Source: Prevotella sp. UBA2711 (lineage in GTDB: Bacteria > Bacteroidota > Bacteroidia > Bacteroidales > Bacteroidaceae). Taken from it: a DNA stretch of 64,000 nucleotides. This document shows, in pieces, positions 27,036 to 35,510 of the stretch (within the stretch, counting starts at the first letter, position 1; every line of letters starts with the position of its first letter). The DNA is taken from positions 75,247 to 139,246 of the forward strand of contig DEKX01000018.1 in assembly GCA_002354095.1 (NCBI GenBank), written 5' to 3'. A model generated the notes under the pieces. The model worked only from the letters and a program-made list of their open reading frames with translations. It ran no database searches and was not told where the DNA came from. Both the position numbers and the translations under genes were made by a program.

Positions 27036-28202
27036 ATGAGTGATTTTCAAGCAAAAGTAGCTGCGTTGCGAGCTCATCATGAAGAACTGCTGACGCGTAA
27101 GAACGAACCCATTGAATGGGGCAATGGTATCTATGACAAATATAAATATCCCATTTTGACAGCCGACCATACTCCTTTAGAGTGGCGTTATGATTTCAAT
27201 GAAAAGGATAACCCATACTTGATGCAACGCATCATGATGAATGCTACATTGAACTCAGGAGCTATCAAATGGAATGGAAAGTATTGCTTGGTAGTACGTG
27301 TGGAAGGTGCCGATCGTAAATCTTTCTTTGCTGTGGCAGAGAGTCCTAACGGTGTGGACAACTTCCGCTTCTGGGAAGAACCGATTACAATGCCTGACGA
27401 CGTGATACCTGCTACTAATATTTACGATATGCGTATCACCCAGCATGAGGACGGATGGATTTATGGCGTGTTCTGCGCTGAGCGTCATGACGATTCTCAA
27501 CCAGGTAATTTGAGTGCTGCTACAGCTACAGCAGGTATTGCTCGTACCAAAGATTTGAAGACTTGGGAACGTCTGCCTGATTTGAAGACAAAGAGTCAGC
27601 AGCGTAACGTGGTGTTGCATCCAGAGTTTGTTGATGGCAAATATGCGTTCTATACCCGTCCTCAGGATGGATTTATTGATACAGGTTCTGGCGGTGGTAT
27701 AGGCTGGGCACTCGTAGATGATATTACTCATGCAGAAGTGAAGGATGAGAAAATTATCAATGCTCGTCATTATCACACTATTACAGAAGTGAAAAATGGT
27801 GAAGGCCCACATCCTATCAAAACCAAGAAAGGATGGCTGCATCTGGCTCATGGCGTTCGTGCCACAGCTGACGGACTTCGCTATGTACTCTATATGTATA
27901 TGACATCATTAGAAGATCCTACCAAGGTGATTGCACAACCTGGTGGCTTCTTCCTTGTACCTACTGGCGATGAGTATCTGGGCGACGTAATGAATGTGGC
28001 TTTTGCCAACGGCTGGATAGCTGACGAAGATGGCAAAGTGTTTATCTATTACGCATCAGCCGACACACGAATGCATGTAGCCACATCAACCATTGACAAA
28101 CTGATTGACTATTGTATGAACACTCCAGAAGATGGACTCTGCACAGCAGCATCAGTTGAAACCATTAAGAAGTTAATCGCAAAAAATAAGCAAAATGGCT
28201 AA
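27036..28202 (+). CDS. 4-O-beta-D-mannosyl-D-glucose phosphorylase (GH130)
   Basis: A cytosolic enzyme of 388 residues splitting mannosyl-glucose with phosphate to mannose 1-phosphate and glucose, without spending ATP. Five-bladed propeller fold with the GH130 proton donor Asp131 in NIYDMRIT. This is the same residue number reported for the B. fragilis enzyme. Also seen: RVEGADRKSFF, LHPEFVDGKYAFYTRPQDGF, and HTITEVKNGEGPHPIKTKKG for phosphate and sugar binding. The N-terminal helix and overall length fit the GH130_1 group. Its last 8 bases overlap the symporter gene. Confidence 0.93.
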   Translation: MSDFQAKVAALRAHHEELLTRKNEPIEWGNGIYDKYKYPILTADHTPLEWRYDFNEKDNPYLMQRIMMNATLNSGAIKWNGKYCLVVRVEGADRKSFFAVAESPNGVDNFRFWEEPITMPDDVIPATNIYDMRITQHEDGWIYGVFCAERHDDSQPGNLSAATATAGIARTKDLKTWERLPDLKTKSQQRNVVLHPEFVDGKYAFYTRPQDGFIDTGSGGGIGWALVDDITHAEVKDEKIINARHYHTITEVKNGEGPHPIKTKKGWLHLAHGVRATADGLRYVLYMYMTSLEDPTKVIAQPGGFFLVPTGDEYLGDVMNVAFANGWIADEDGKVFIYYASADTRMHVATSTIDKLIDYCMNTPEDGLCTAASVETIKKLIAKNKQNG

Positions 28203-29592
28203 ATCTAAATTATCAGAGAAAATTGGATATGGTTTTGGCGACATGTCGTCAAGCATGTTCTGGAAGATTTTTTCTTATTATCTGCCTTTTTTCTATAGTA
28301 ATATCTTCGGATTGTCGTTGGTAGATGCAGGTGTGTTGGTGTTGGTAACTCGTATATGGGATGCTGTCAGTGACCCTATGATGGGTGTTATTTCTGACCG
28401 CACTAACACAAAATGGGGTAAATACCGCCCCTACCTGTTATGGGTGGCTCCCTTCTTCTCTATCTGTGGTATTCTGTTGTTCACGACGCCGGATCTGAAC
28501 TATGGTGGAAAGTTGATTTGGGCCTATGTCACCTATATCCTCATGATGACGGTATATACGGGTATCAACGTGCCTTATGGTGCCATGTTGGGTGTGATGA
28601 CAGATGATACAAACGAAAAAACGGTGTTCTCATCCTTCCGTATGTTCTTTGCTTATGGAGGTTCGTTCATCTCGCTCTTCCTATGGGAACCTTTGACCAA
28701 TCTGATGGGTGGTTACAATACGCCAAAAGGTTGGTTCTGGGCAATGGTGGTTATTGCAGCTGCCTGTTTCGTGATGTTCATTCTTTGCTTCGTGATGACG
28801 AAGGAACATTTGAAGACGGTTTCTACAGTAAGTGTTGGTAGTGACTTCAAGGCTTTGCTCTCAAACAAACCTTGGTGGTTGCTTATTGGTGCTGCACTTT
28901 GCTTCAATCTATTCAATACCGTTCGCGGTGCAACAGTAGCATATTTCTTCCAAGATATTATAGGTAGCAATGTTAATCTGGTATTCTTCGGATTGATGTT
29001 TGCCTTCTATGCAGGATTGTTCCTTGGTGTAGGTGAGGTTTCTAACATGGTAGGTGTTGCCTCTTGTGTGCCTATTTCTGGACGATTTGGTAAGAAGACC
29101 ACCTTTATTCTGGTGAATGGTTCACTTGTTGTGTTGAGTATTTTGTTCTACTTTATTCCTTGTACGCCAACAGGTTATTGGATGATGTTAATCTTCCAGA
29201 TTCTGATTTCCATATTGACAGGTATTATGTCTCCACTGGTTTGGAGTATGTATGCCGATGTCAGTGACTATGCCGAGTTGGAATTCAAGACAGCTTCTAC
29301 TGGCTTGATCTTCTCATCTAGCTCTATGGCTCAGAAGTTTGGTGGTGCTATAGGTGGTGCAGCAGTACTCTGGTTGTTGGATGGTTTTGGCTATATTACC
29401 GATGCCACCCAGTTAGCACAGGGTATAGCTCAACCTGCAGATGCTCTTACTTGTTTGCGCTGGTTGATGAGTTTCATTCCAGCGTGTGTAGCGTTACTCT
29501 CTATGTGTGTAGTGTGGTTCTATCCACTTACAACTGAACGTGTTAATGAAATTAATGCAGAACTGAAGAAAATTCGCGCAATAGAAGATTAA
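28195..29592 (+). CDS. GPH-family sugar:cation symporter (mannobiose importer)
   Basis: An inner-membrane MFS-type carrier of 465 residues with twelve hydrophobic segments. It opens with KLSEKIGYGFGDMSSSMFWK, the glycoside-pentoside-hexuronide (MelB-like) signature, followed by DAVSDPMMGVISDRTNTKWG between helices 2 and 3. The conserved Asp of DAVSDP couples sodium or proton. Location between the phosphorylase and epimerase makes mannobiose or short mannooligosaccharides the likely cargo. It overlaps the upstream gene by 8 bases and precedes the epimerase by 2. Confidence 0.9.
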   Translation: MAKSKLSEKIGYGFGDMSSSMFWKIFSYYLPFFYSNIFGLSLVDAGVLVLVTRIWDAVSDPMMGVISDRTNTKWGKYRPYLLWVAPFFSICGILLFTTPDLNYGGKLIWAYVTYILMMTVYTGINVPYGAMLGVMTDDTNEKTVFSSFRMFFAYGGSFISLFLWEPLTNLMGGYNTPKGWFWAMVVIAAACFVMFILCFVMTKEHLKTVSTVSVGSDFKALLSNKPWWLLIGAALCFNLFNTVRGATVAYFFQDIIGSNVNLVFFGLMFAFYAGLFLGVGEVSNMVGVASCVPISGRFGKKTTFILVNGSLVVLSILFYFIPCTPTGYWMMLIFQILISILTGIMSPLVWSMYADVSDYAELEFKTASTGLIFSSSSMAQKFGGAIGGAAVLWLLDGFGYITDATQLAQGIAQPADALTCLRWLMSFIPACVALLSMCVVWFYPLTTERVNEINAELKKIRAIED

Positions 29593-29594
29593 TT

Positions 29595-30869
29595 ATGGAT
29601 ATCGAAACCATGAAACAGGAAATGCAGGATGTTGTGGAGAACAACATCCTGCGCTTTTGGCAGGATAAGATGGTAGACAGCGAGAATGGCGGCTTCTATG
29701 GGCGAATCGATGCCCAAGAGCAGCTGCATGCCGATGCCGAGAAGGGTGCCATCCTCAACGCTCGCATCCTGTGGTCTTTTTCGGCTGCCTATCGTGTGCT
29801 GAAGAAACCCGAGTATCTTGAGATGGCTACTCGTGCCAAAGACTATATTCTCGACCATTTCATAGACCGTGAGTATGGTGGCGTCTATTGGAGTGTAGAC
29901 TACAAGGGACAGCCGTTAGATACCAAGAAGCAGTTCTATGCTATTGGGTTCGCTATCTACGGAATGTCAGAGTATGCGCGGGCTACGGGAGATCGCGAGG
30001 CCCTCGAATGTGCCCTCCAGCTTTTTGATTGTATAGAGGAGCATGCTCTCGATCACCAGTACAACGGCTATATCGAGGCATGCACCAGAGAGTGGGGAAC
30101 CATTGCCGATATGCGTCTTTCGGAGCTTGACGCCAACTATCCTAAGTCGCAGAATACCCATCTTCATATCATTGAGCCTTATGCCAACTTGTTGCGTTGT
30201 CTCAAGGAGTTTCACAATGCCGCTTCGTGCAGCTATGTACCAGCCATTGGGGCTGTATTGCCTGTAGAAGTCACTGTGCCGCAAGAGACCGTCTGTCGCG
30301 TGGAGGCTGCATTGCGTAATATAATCTCCATCTTTACCGATCGTATCCTAAACCCTGAGACCCACCATCTTGACCTCTTCTTTGAAATGGATTGGACACG
30401 TGGTGCTGGACATCTGGAAAGTTATGGTCATGATATTGAGTGTTCTTGGTTGATGCATGAAGCTGCTTTGGTATTAGGCGACAAAGATGTACTGGAAAAA
30501 ATGGAACCTATTGTACAGGCAGTAGCAAAGGCATCAGAAAAAGGGTTGCGTCCAGACGGCTCGATGATACATGAGGCAAACCTTGATACGGGTCATGTGG
30601 ATGATGACCTGCATTGGTGGGTACAGGCTGAAAATGTGGTTGGATGGATGAATATCTACCAGCATTTCAACGACCAACAAGCACTTCAGCATGCTGAGCG
30701 TTGTTGGCAGTATATCAAGGACAATCTGATAGATTATGAGAACGGAGAATGGCATTGGAGTCGTCATCCTGATGGATCTTTAAATACAGTGGACGACAAA
30801 GCTGGTTTCTGGAAGTGTCCATACCATAATAGTCGTATGTGTTTAGAAGTTATAGAACGTTTTAGATAG
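29595..30869 (+). CDS. Mannobiose/cellobiose 2-epimerase (AGE family)
   Basis: Converts mannobiose to mannosyl-glucose, the substrate of the phosphorylase two genes upstream. A cytosolic (alpha/alpha)6-barrel of 424 residues. Seen: NGGFYGRIDA, LNARILWSFSAAYR, DREYGGVYWSVDYKG, the catalytic His in GHDIECSWLMHEA (about residue 279), and WWVQAENVVGWMN near 340. The family has about 390-410 residues; this one is slightly longer. It begins 2 bases after the symporter and ends one base before the phosphatase, so it is cotranscribed. Confidence 0.92.
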   Translation: MDIETMKQEMQDVVENNILRFWQDKMVDSENGGFYGRIDAQEQLHADAEKGAILNARILWSFSAAYRVLKKPEYLEMATRAKDYILDHFIDREYGGVYWSVDYKGQPLDTKKQFYAIGFAIYGMSEYARATGDREALECALQLFDCIEEHALDHQYNGYIEACTREWGTIADMRLSELDANYPKSQNTHLHIIEPYANLLRCLKEFHNAASCSYVPAIGAVLPVEVTVPQETVCRVEAALRNIISIFTDRILNPETHHLDLFFEMDWTRGAGHLESYGHDIECSWLMHEAALVLGDKDVLEKMEPIVQAVAKASEKGLRPDGSMIHEANLDTGHVDDDLHWWVQAENVVGWMNIYQHFNDQQALQHAERCWQYIKDNLIDYENGEWHWSRHPDGSLNTVDDKAGFWKCPYHNSRMCLEVIERFR

Positions 30870-30870
30870 T

Positions 30871-32382
30871 ATGAAAAAAATATCCCTAATGATAATGCTG
30901 ATGCTTGCCGTTTTTCATGTGTCAGCAGATAATAATCGACCTCAGTTTGGAGAACAACCAAAACTGGTGGTTGGTATAGTCGTAGATCAGATGCGATGGG
31001 ATTATCTTTCATATTATTATAATAGGTTTACGCGCGAAGGATTCCGAAAGATGATTGACGAAGGATATAGTTACGATAATTGTATGATTAACTATATTCC
31101 AACGGTTACTGCTATAGGTCACACAAGCGCTTATACAGGAACAACTCCAGCATTTCACGGTATTTGTGGAAATACCTTTTTTGTAGATGGTAAACGAACT
31201 TATTGTTGTGGCGACAGTACGGTATCAACTGTAGGAACAGACAATAAGAGGGTCGGACAAATGTCCCCAGTCAATTTGTTATCTACTACAATTGGTGACC
31301 AGCTGCGCCTGCATAACGATTTCCGTTCCAAAGTAATTGGTATATCTTATAAGGATCGTGCTGCTATTCTGCCTGCTGGTCATACGGCAAATGCTGCTTA
31401 TTGGCTTGACTTGAAAAACGGACAGTTTGTTACCAGTACCTATTATATGAATGATTTGCCTCAGTGGGTTAAGGATGTAAACAAACAGATGGCCCAAAAC
31501 AATCAATTGAAAAAACTGGGTGTAGATGTTGGACTTTCACCTTTGACAGGTACTTTGATCGTTGATATGGCTATCGCAGCTATAAAAGGAGAAAAATTAG
31601 GTCAGGGTGATGTGCCGGATATGTTGTGTGTCAGTTTCTCGCATACGGATGTGATAGGACACAAATGGAGTCCTAAGAGTACACAGATTGATGAGGCCTA
31701 TCTGGAATTGGATAAAGATATTGCTCGATTCTTTAAGAGCCTGGACGAACTTGTCGGTAAAGGTAATTATCTTGTTTTTCTCACAGCCGATCATGGTGCC
31801 GTTCATAATTCTCAGTATATGATGGATCATCACTTACATGCAGGAAAATGGCTTTCTGAGCCACTGAGGAAAGATTTGGATCAATATATCGTTAATCGTT
31901 TAGGTAATACAAAACCAGTTATCCTTGGAATTATTGACTATCGGGTGTTCTTGGATAAGAGAAGCATTCAACAACAAGGACTCGACTATCAGCGTGTTAA
32001 AGATGTAATAATCGAATTCCTACAGCAGTCACCACACCTGGCATTTGTAGTTGATGGCGAGAAAATTGCTACTTCTTCTATTCCACCAGTGATACGTGAT
32101 CGATTGTTATTAGGTTACAACTATCATCGGAGTGGTGAAATCTTTATAGTTCCAGAACCAGGTTATTATGAATATGGTTCTTGGTCATCACCAAAAGGTA
32201 CAACACACGGTGAGTGGAACCCTTACGATTCGCATATTCCACTACTATTTTACGGATGGCATATTCCTCAAGGAAATGACCCTCAGGAAGTGCATATTAC
32301 GGACATAGCACCCACCGTTTGTTCGTTGATACATATTCAACAACCTAACGCATCTATAGGAAAAGCGTTAAAATTTGATTAG
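30871..32382 (+). CDS. PafA-like alkaline phosphatase, secreted
   Basis: A 503-residue periplasmic phosphomonoesterase of the alkaline phosphatase superfamily. Signal peptide cleaved near VSA (19). The metal site and Thr nucleophile are visible: GIVVDQMRWDYL with Asp39, then NYIPTVTAIGHTSAYTG with Thr78/Thr80 in the nucleophile region. FSHTDVIGHKWSP, LTADHGAV and HGEWNPYDSHIP supply further metal ligands. Thr rather than Ser is the PafA type, which needs no phosphate-starvation control in related species. It follows the epimerase after one base, an unexpected partner for a mannan operon, and has AT-richer codons than its upstream neighbours. Confidence 0.88.
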   Translation: MKKISLMIMLMLAVFHVSADNNRPQFGEQPKLVVGIVVDQMRWDYLSYYYNRFTREGFRKMIDEGYSYDNCMINYIPTVTAIGHTSAYTGTTPAFHGICGNTFFVDGKRTYCCGDSTVSTVGTDNKRVGQMSPVNLLSTTIGDQLRLHNDFRSKVIGISYKDRAAILPAGHTANAAYWLDLKNGQFVTSTYYMNDLPQWVKDVNKQMAQNNQLKKLGVDVGLSPLTGTLIVDMAIAAIKGEKLGQGDVPDMLCVSFSHTDVIGHKWSPKSTQIDEAYLELDKDIARFFKSLDELVGKGNYLVFLTADHGAVHNSQYMMDHHLHAGKWLSEPLRKDLDQYIVNRLGNTKPVILGIIDYRVFLDKRSIQQQGLDYQRVKDVIIEFLQQSPHLAFVVDGEKIATSSIPPVIRDRLLLGYNYHRSGEIFIVPEPGYYEYGSWSSPKGTTHGEWNPYDSHIPLLFYGWHIPQGNDPQEVHITDIAPTVCSLIHIQQPNASIGKALKFD

Positions 32383-32433
32383 TTGCAAAAATAATTTCTA
32401 CAATAAAGTGCTGATATATTGGAATTTATTCCG

Positions 32434-32441
32434 TACCTTTG
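32434..32441 (+). promoter_or_regulatory. Promoter of the small HTH gene with adjacent palindrome
   Basis: TACCTTTG at 32434-32441, 45 bases before the ATG at 32487. Directly upstream, 32421-32432 is a 12-bp palindrome GGAAT-TT-ATTCC, placed where a repressor could block the promoter. Confidence 0.6.
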
Positions 32442-32486
32442 CCGACGATTAGTTAATGAGTAATTAACCAACACCGACAGAGACAG

Positions 32487-32696
32487 ATGAATATAGGTAA
32501 GCACATCGAAGAAATTCTAAGGAAGCAGGGACGCTCAGCAGCCTGGTTGGCATCGCAAATTCCCTGCGAACGCACTAATGTTTATAACATTTTTAAGCGT
32601 AAAAGCTTGGACGTACGCTTGTTAATGCGTATCAGTGTAATTCTGGAATACGACTTCTTTAAGGAATTATCCGAAGAGGCTTTTTCAAAAAAGTAA
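32487..32696 (+). CDS. Small XRE-type helix-turn-helix protein
   Basis: A 69-residue protein consisting almost wholly of one DNA-binding domain. MNIGKHIEEILRKQGRSAAW, then LASQIPCERTNVYNIFKRKS as the helix-turn-helix, then LLMRISVILEYDFFKELSEE as the closing helices. No sensor domain. It is monocistronic: its own promoter and its own terminator at 32706. The palindrome beside its promoter makes self-regulation plausible. Targets unknown; the mannan operon lies upstream and nuo downstream. Confidence 0.8.
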   Translation: MNIGKHIEEILRKQGRSAAWLASQIPCERTNVYNIFKRKSLDVRLLMRISVILEYDFFKELSEEAFSKK

Positions 32697-32705
32697 ATGA
32701 TTTAG

Positions 32706-32740
32706 GCCGTTACCTTATCAAGGGTGACGGCTTTTATTTT
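32706..32740 (+). terminator. Terminator of the small HTH gene
   Basis: Stem GCCGTTACC (32706-32714) pairs with GGTGACGGC (32723-32731), one G-U pair, 8-base loop, then TTTTATTTT. It isolates the HTH gene from nuoA. Confidence 0.85.
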
Positions 32741-32770
32741 GTTGAATAAATAAAGAAATGCCAGTTTTCT

Positions 32771-32801
32771 TTTGCATTTACCTTGATTTTTAGTACCTTT
32801 G
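32771..32801 (+). promoter_or_regulatory. Promoter of the nuo operon
   Basis: TTTG at 32771-32774 and TACCTTTG at 32794-32801, 19 bases apart: a strong match. The nuoA ATG is 30 bases further, at 32832. No other promoter of this quality is seen before the genes down to nuoN. Confidence 0.75.
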
Positions 32802-32831
32802 CACTCAAATTGAATTCAATATAATTATTTT

Positions 32832-33182
32832 ATGAACTTTACTTTGTTAATTACCGTCATTTTGACGGCTGTTACTTTGGTGGCAGGCGCTTATGTTGTG
32901 GCCAAGTTGATTGGTCCTCGATCCTACAACAAGGTAAAAGGCGAACCTTATGAGTGTGGTATTCCAACTAAAGGCTCATCGTGGTTGCCATTTACAGTAG
33001 GATTCTATCTGTTTGCTATCTTGTTCCTCATGTTTGATGTGGAAACAGTTTTCCTCTATCCATGGGCTGTCGTCGTGAAGGAACTGGGTTCGGCTGCATT
33101 GCTGACCATCGGCTTCTTCTTGGTAGTATTAGTATTCGGGCTGGCTTATGCCTGGAGGAAAGGAGACTTGGAATGGAAGTAA
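32832..33182 (+). CDS. nuoA: NADH-quinone oxidoreductase subunit A
   Basis: A membrane subunit of respiratory complex I, 116 residues with three helices. The loop KGEPYECGIPTKGSS carries the conserved Cys, and FLMFDVETVFLYPWAVV holds the acidic residues of the quinone-channel side. Length is normal. First gene of the operon; its last 10 bases overlap nuoB. Confidence 0.95.
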   Translation: MNFTLLITVILTAVTLVAGAYVVAKLIGPRSYNKVKGEPYECGIPTKGSSWLPFTVGFYLFAILFLMFDVETVFLYPWAVVVKELGSAALLTIGFFLVVLVFGLAYAWRKGDLEWK

Positions 33183-33886
33183 GAAAACCCCACATTAAGA
33201 GTATTCCTTACGATGAGTGGAACGACAATGAGTCGTTAGAGAAAATCATGGATGAACTCCATGAAGGTGGAGTCAATGTCATTACTGGCTCACTTGATCA
33301 GTTGATTAACTGGGGACGTGCCAATTCCCTGTGGTCATTAACTTTTGCCACTTCATGTTGTGGTATTGAGTTTATGGCTTGTGGATGTTCCCGTTACGAC
33401 TTTGCACGCTTTGGTTTCGAGGTCACTCGTAACTCCCCCCGTCAGGCCGATCTGATTATGTGTGCTGGTACAATCACTCACAAGATGGCTCCGGCATTGA
33501 AGCGTCTGTATGATGAAATGGCTGAGCCTAAGTATGTGATTGCCGTTGGTGGATGTGCCATCAGTGGTGGTCCTTTCAAGTCAAGTTATCATGTGGTGAA
33601 AGGTATTGAGGAGATTGTTCCTGTGGATGTTTTCATCCCAGGTTGTCCTCCACGCCCAGAAGCTATCATGTATGGCATGATGCAACTACAGCGTAAGGTG
33701 AAGGTCGAAAAATTCTTCGGTGGTGCTAACCACAAGCAGACAGCTGCAGAGAAAGAATTAGGTGTTTCCAATGAGGAATTACTCGCTCGCAAAATTGGTG
33801 ATCATCGTCGTGAAGCAATTGTTGTGACTGATGTACCTCAGGAATTTGTGGACGAATTGAAAAAAGGAAAGGAGGGTGAGGTATGA
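33173..33886 (+). CDS. nuoB: NADH-quinone oxidoreductase subunit B (N2 iron-sulfur subunit)
   Basis: A 237-residue peripheral subunit that binds cluster N2, the last electron carrier before quinone. The start is the ATG at 33173 (MEVRKPHIKSI), preceded by AGGAAAGGAGA; a longer frame from 33062 would run through nuoA. Cluster ligands seen: ATSCCGIE (tandem Cys), then CAGTITHKMAP and GCPPRPEA. The C-terminal extension of about 50 charged residues after the Cys-Pro-Pro motif is long. It overlaps nuoCD by 4 bases (ATGA). Confidence 0.96.
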   Translation: MEVRKPHIKSIPYDEWNDNESLEKIMDELHEGGVNVITGSLDQLINWGRANSLWSLTFATSCCGIEFMACGCSRYDFARFGFEVTRNSPRQADLIMCAGTITHKMAPALKRLYDEMAEPKYVIAVGGCAISGGPFKSSYHVVKGIEEIVPVDVFIPGCPPRPEAIMYGMMQLQRKVKVEKFFGGANHKQTAAEKELGVSNEELLARKIGDHRREAIVVTDVPQEFVDELKKGKEGEV

Positions 33887-35496
33887 AACTTGATTTCCTG
33901 ACTTTTGATTTTGATAAGTTTGCACAGGAGATGCAAAACTTGAAAGCGCAGAAGGGCTTTGATTATCTTGTAACAATCGTTGGTGAGGATTTTGGTCCTG
34001 AAGAGGGATTAGGATGTATTTATATCCTTGAAAACTCTGAAACACATGAGCGTTGTTCGGTTAAGATGATAGCTCGTACGCAGATGTGTGGCGACGGTAT
34101 CGCTTCAAATGGAGTGGGTGAGACTGACGGACAGATGGTTCCCTATATTCCTACGGTGATGCATATTTGGCACGTTGCCAATCTGTTAGAGCGTGAGGTT
34201 TACGATTTCTTTGGAATCGTTTTCCTGGGTCATCCAGATATGCGTCGTCTTTTCTTGCGTAACGACTTTAAGGGATATCCTTTCCGTAAAGACTGGAAGT
34301 TTGACGACAGTTATGTCTTGGAAGATGATGTAGAGCCTGATTTTGGATTGGAGTATTACATTGATCGTGATGGTGTTCTGCAGTCTAAGCACAATAAACT
34401 GTTTACATCCGATGAGTACGTCATCAATATAGGTCCGCAGCACCCATCAACCCATGGTGTGCTACGTCTGCAAACTGTATTAGATGGTGAGGTAGTTAAA
34501 CGTGTATATCCGCATCTGGGATATATCCATCGCGGTATAGAGAAGATGTGCGAGACGATGACTTATCCTCAAACATTGGCACTGACCGATCGTCTGAACT
34601 ATCTTTCTGCAATGATGCATCGTCATGCACTGGTAGGTGTGATAGAAGAAGGATTGGGCGTAGAGCTCACGGATCGCATTAAGTATATCCGTACTATCAT
34701 GGATGAGTTGCAGCGTATTGACTCCCACTTGCTCTATGTAGGATGTTGTGCTCAGGATATGGGAGCTCTTACAGCCTTCCTGTATTCCATGCGTGACCGC
34801 GAACATGTGCTCAACTGTATGGAGGAGACTACAGGCGGTCGTTTGATACAGAACTATTATAGAATAGGTGGTCTGCAGGATGATATTGATCCAAACTTCG
34901 TGAAGAACGTAAAGGATTTGGTGAAATATCTGAAGCCAATCATTCAGGAGTATGTAGATGTGTTTGGTGATAACATCATCACCCACAACCGTTTCGAGAA
35001 AGTCGGACCGATGGGCAAGGAAGATTGTATCTCTTATGCTGTGACAGGTCCTGCTGGCCGTGCTGCTGGATGGAAGAATGACGTTCGTAAGAATCATCCT
35101 TATGTGATGTACGACAAGGTGGAATGGGAACAGATTATCATGAATGGATGTGATACGATGGACCGTTACACTTGTCATATTAATGAAATGTATCAGAGTT
35201 TACATATTATCGAACAACTCATCGACAATATTCCAGAAGGTGACTTCTATGTGAAGCAGAAGCCGATCATAAAAGTACCAGAAGGACAGTGGTACTTCTC
35301 TGTTGAGGGTGCCAGTGGAGAGTTCGGTGTTTATCTTGATTCTCGTGGTGACAAGAGCCCATACCGTTTGAAGATGCGTCCTATGGGACTTTCTTTGACT
35401 GGAGCCCTTGACCCCATGTTGCGAGGACAGAAGATTGCCGACTTGGTGGCTACTGGTGCAGCTATTGATTTTGTTATTCCTGATATTGACCGATAA
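33883..35496 (+). CDS. nuoCD: NADH-quinone oxidoreductase fused subunit C/D
   Basis: A natural fusion of 537 residues. The NuoC (30 kDa) part covers about 1-150 with HVANLLEREVYDFFGIVFLG and the HPDMRRLFLRNDFKGYPFRKD-type motif. The NuoD (49 kDa) part starts near 180 with INIGPQHPSTHGVLRL and continues with YLGYIHRGIEK-type and TGGRLIQNYYR motifs. It ends in GALDPMLRGQKIADLVATG-type sequence and DFVIPDIDR. NuoD forms the quinone pocket with NuoB. The C/D fusion is common in this phylum and in enterobacteria. Confidence 0.95.
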   Translation: MKLDFLTFDFDKFAQEMQNLKAQKGFDYLVTIVGEDFGPEEGLGCIYILENSETHERCSVKMIARTQMCGDGIASNGVGETDGQMVPYIPTVMHIWHVANLLEREVYDFFGIVFLGHPDMRRLFLRNDFKGYPFRKDWKFDDSYVLEDDVEPDFGLEYYIDRDGVLQSKHNKLFTSDEYVINIGPQHPSTHGVLRLQTVLDGEVVKRVYPHLGYIHRGIEKMCETMTYPQTLALTDRLNYLSAMMHRHALVGVIEEGLGVELTDRIKYIRTIMDELQRIDSHLLYVGCCAQDMGALTAFLYSMRDREHVLNCMEETTGGRLIQNYYRIGGLQDDIDPNFVKNVKDLVKYLKPIIQEYVDVFGDNIITHNRFEKVGPMGKEDCISYAVTGPAGRAAGWKNDVRKNHPYVMYDKVEWEQIIMNGCDTMDRYTCHINEMYQSLHIIEQLIDNIPEGDFYVKQKPIIKVPEGQWYFSVEGASGEFGVYLDSRGDKSPYRLKMRPMGLSLTGALDPMLRGQKIADLVATGAAIDFVIPDIDR

Positions 35497-35510
35497 AAGC
35501 GTTTTGGATT

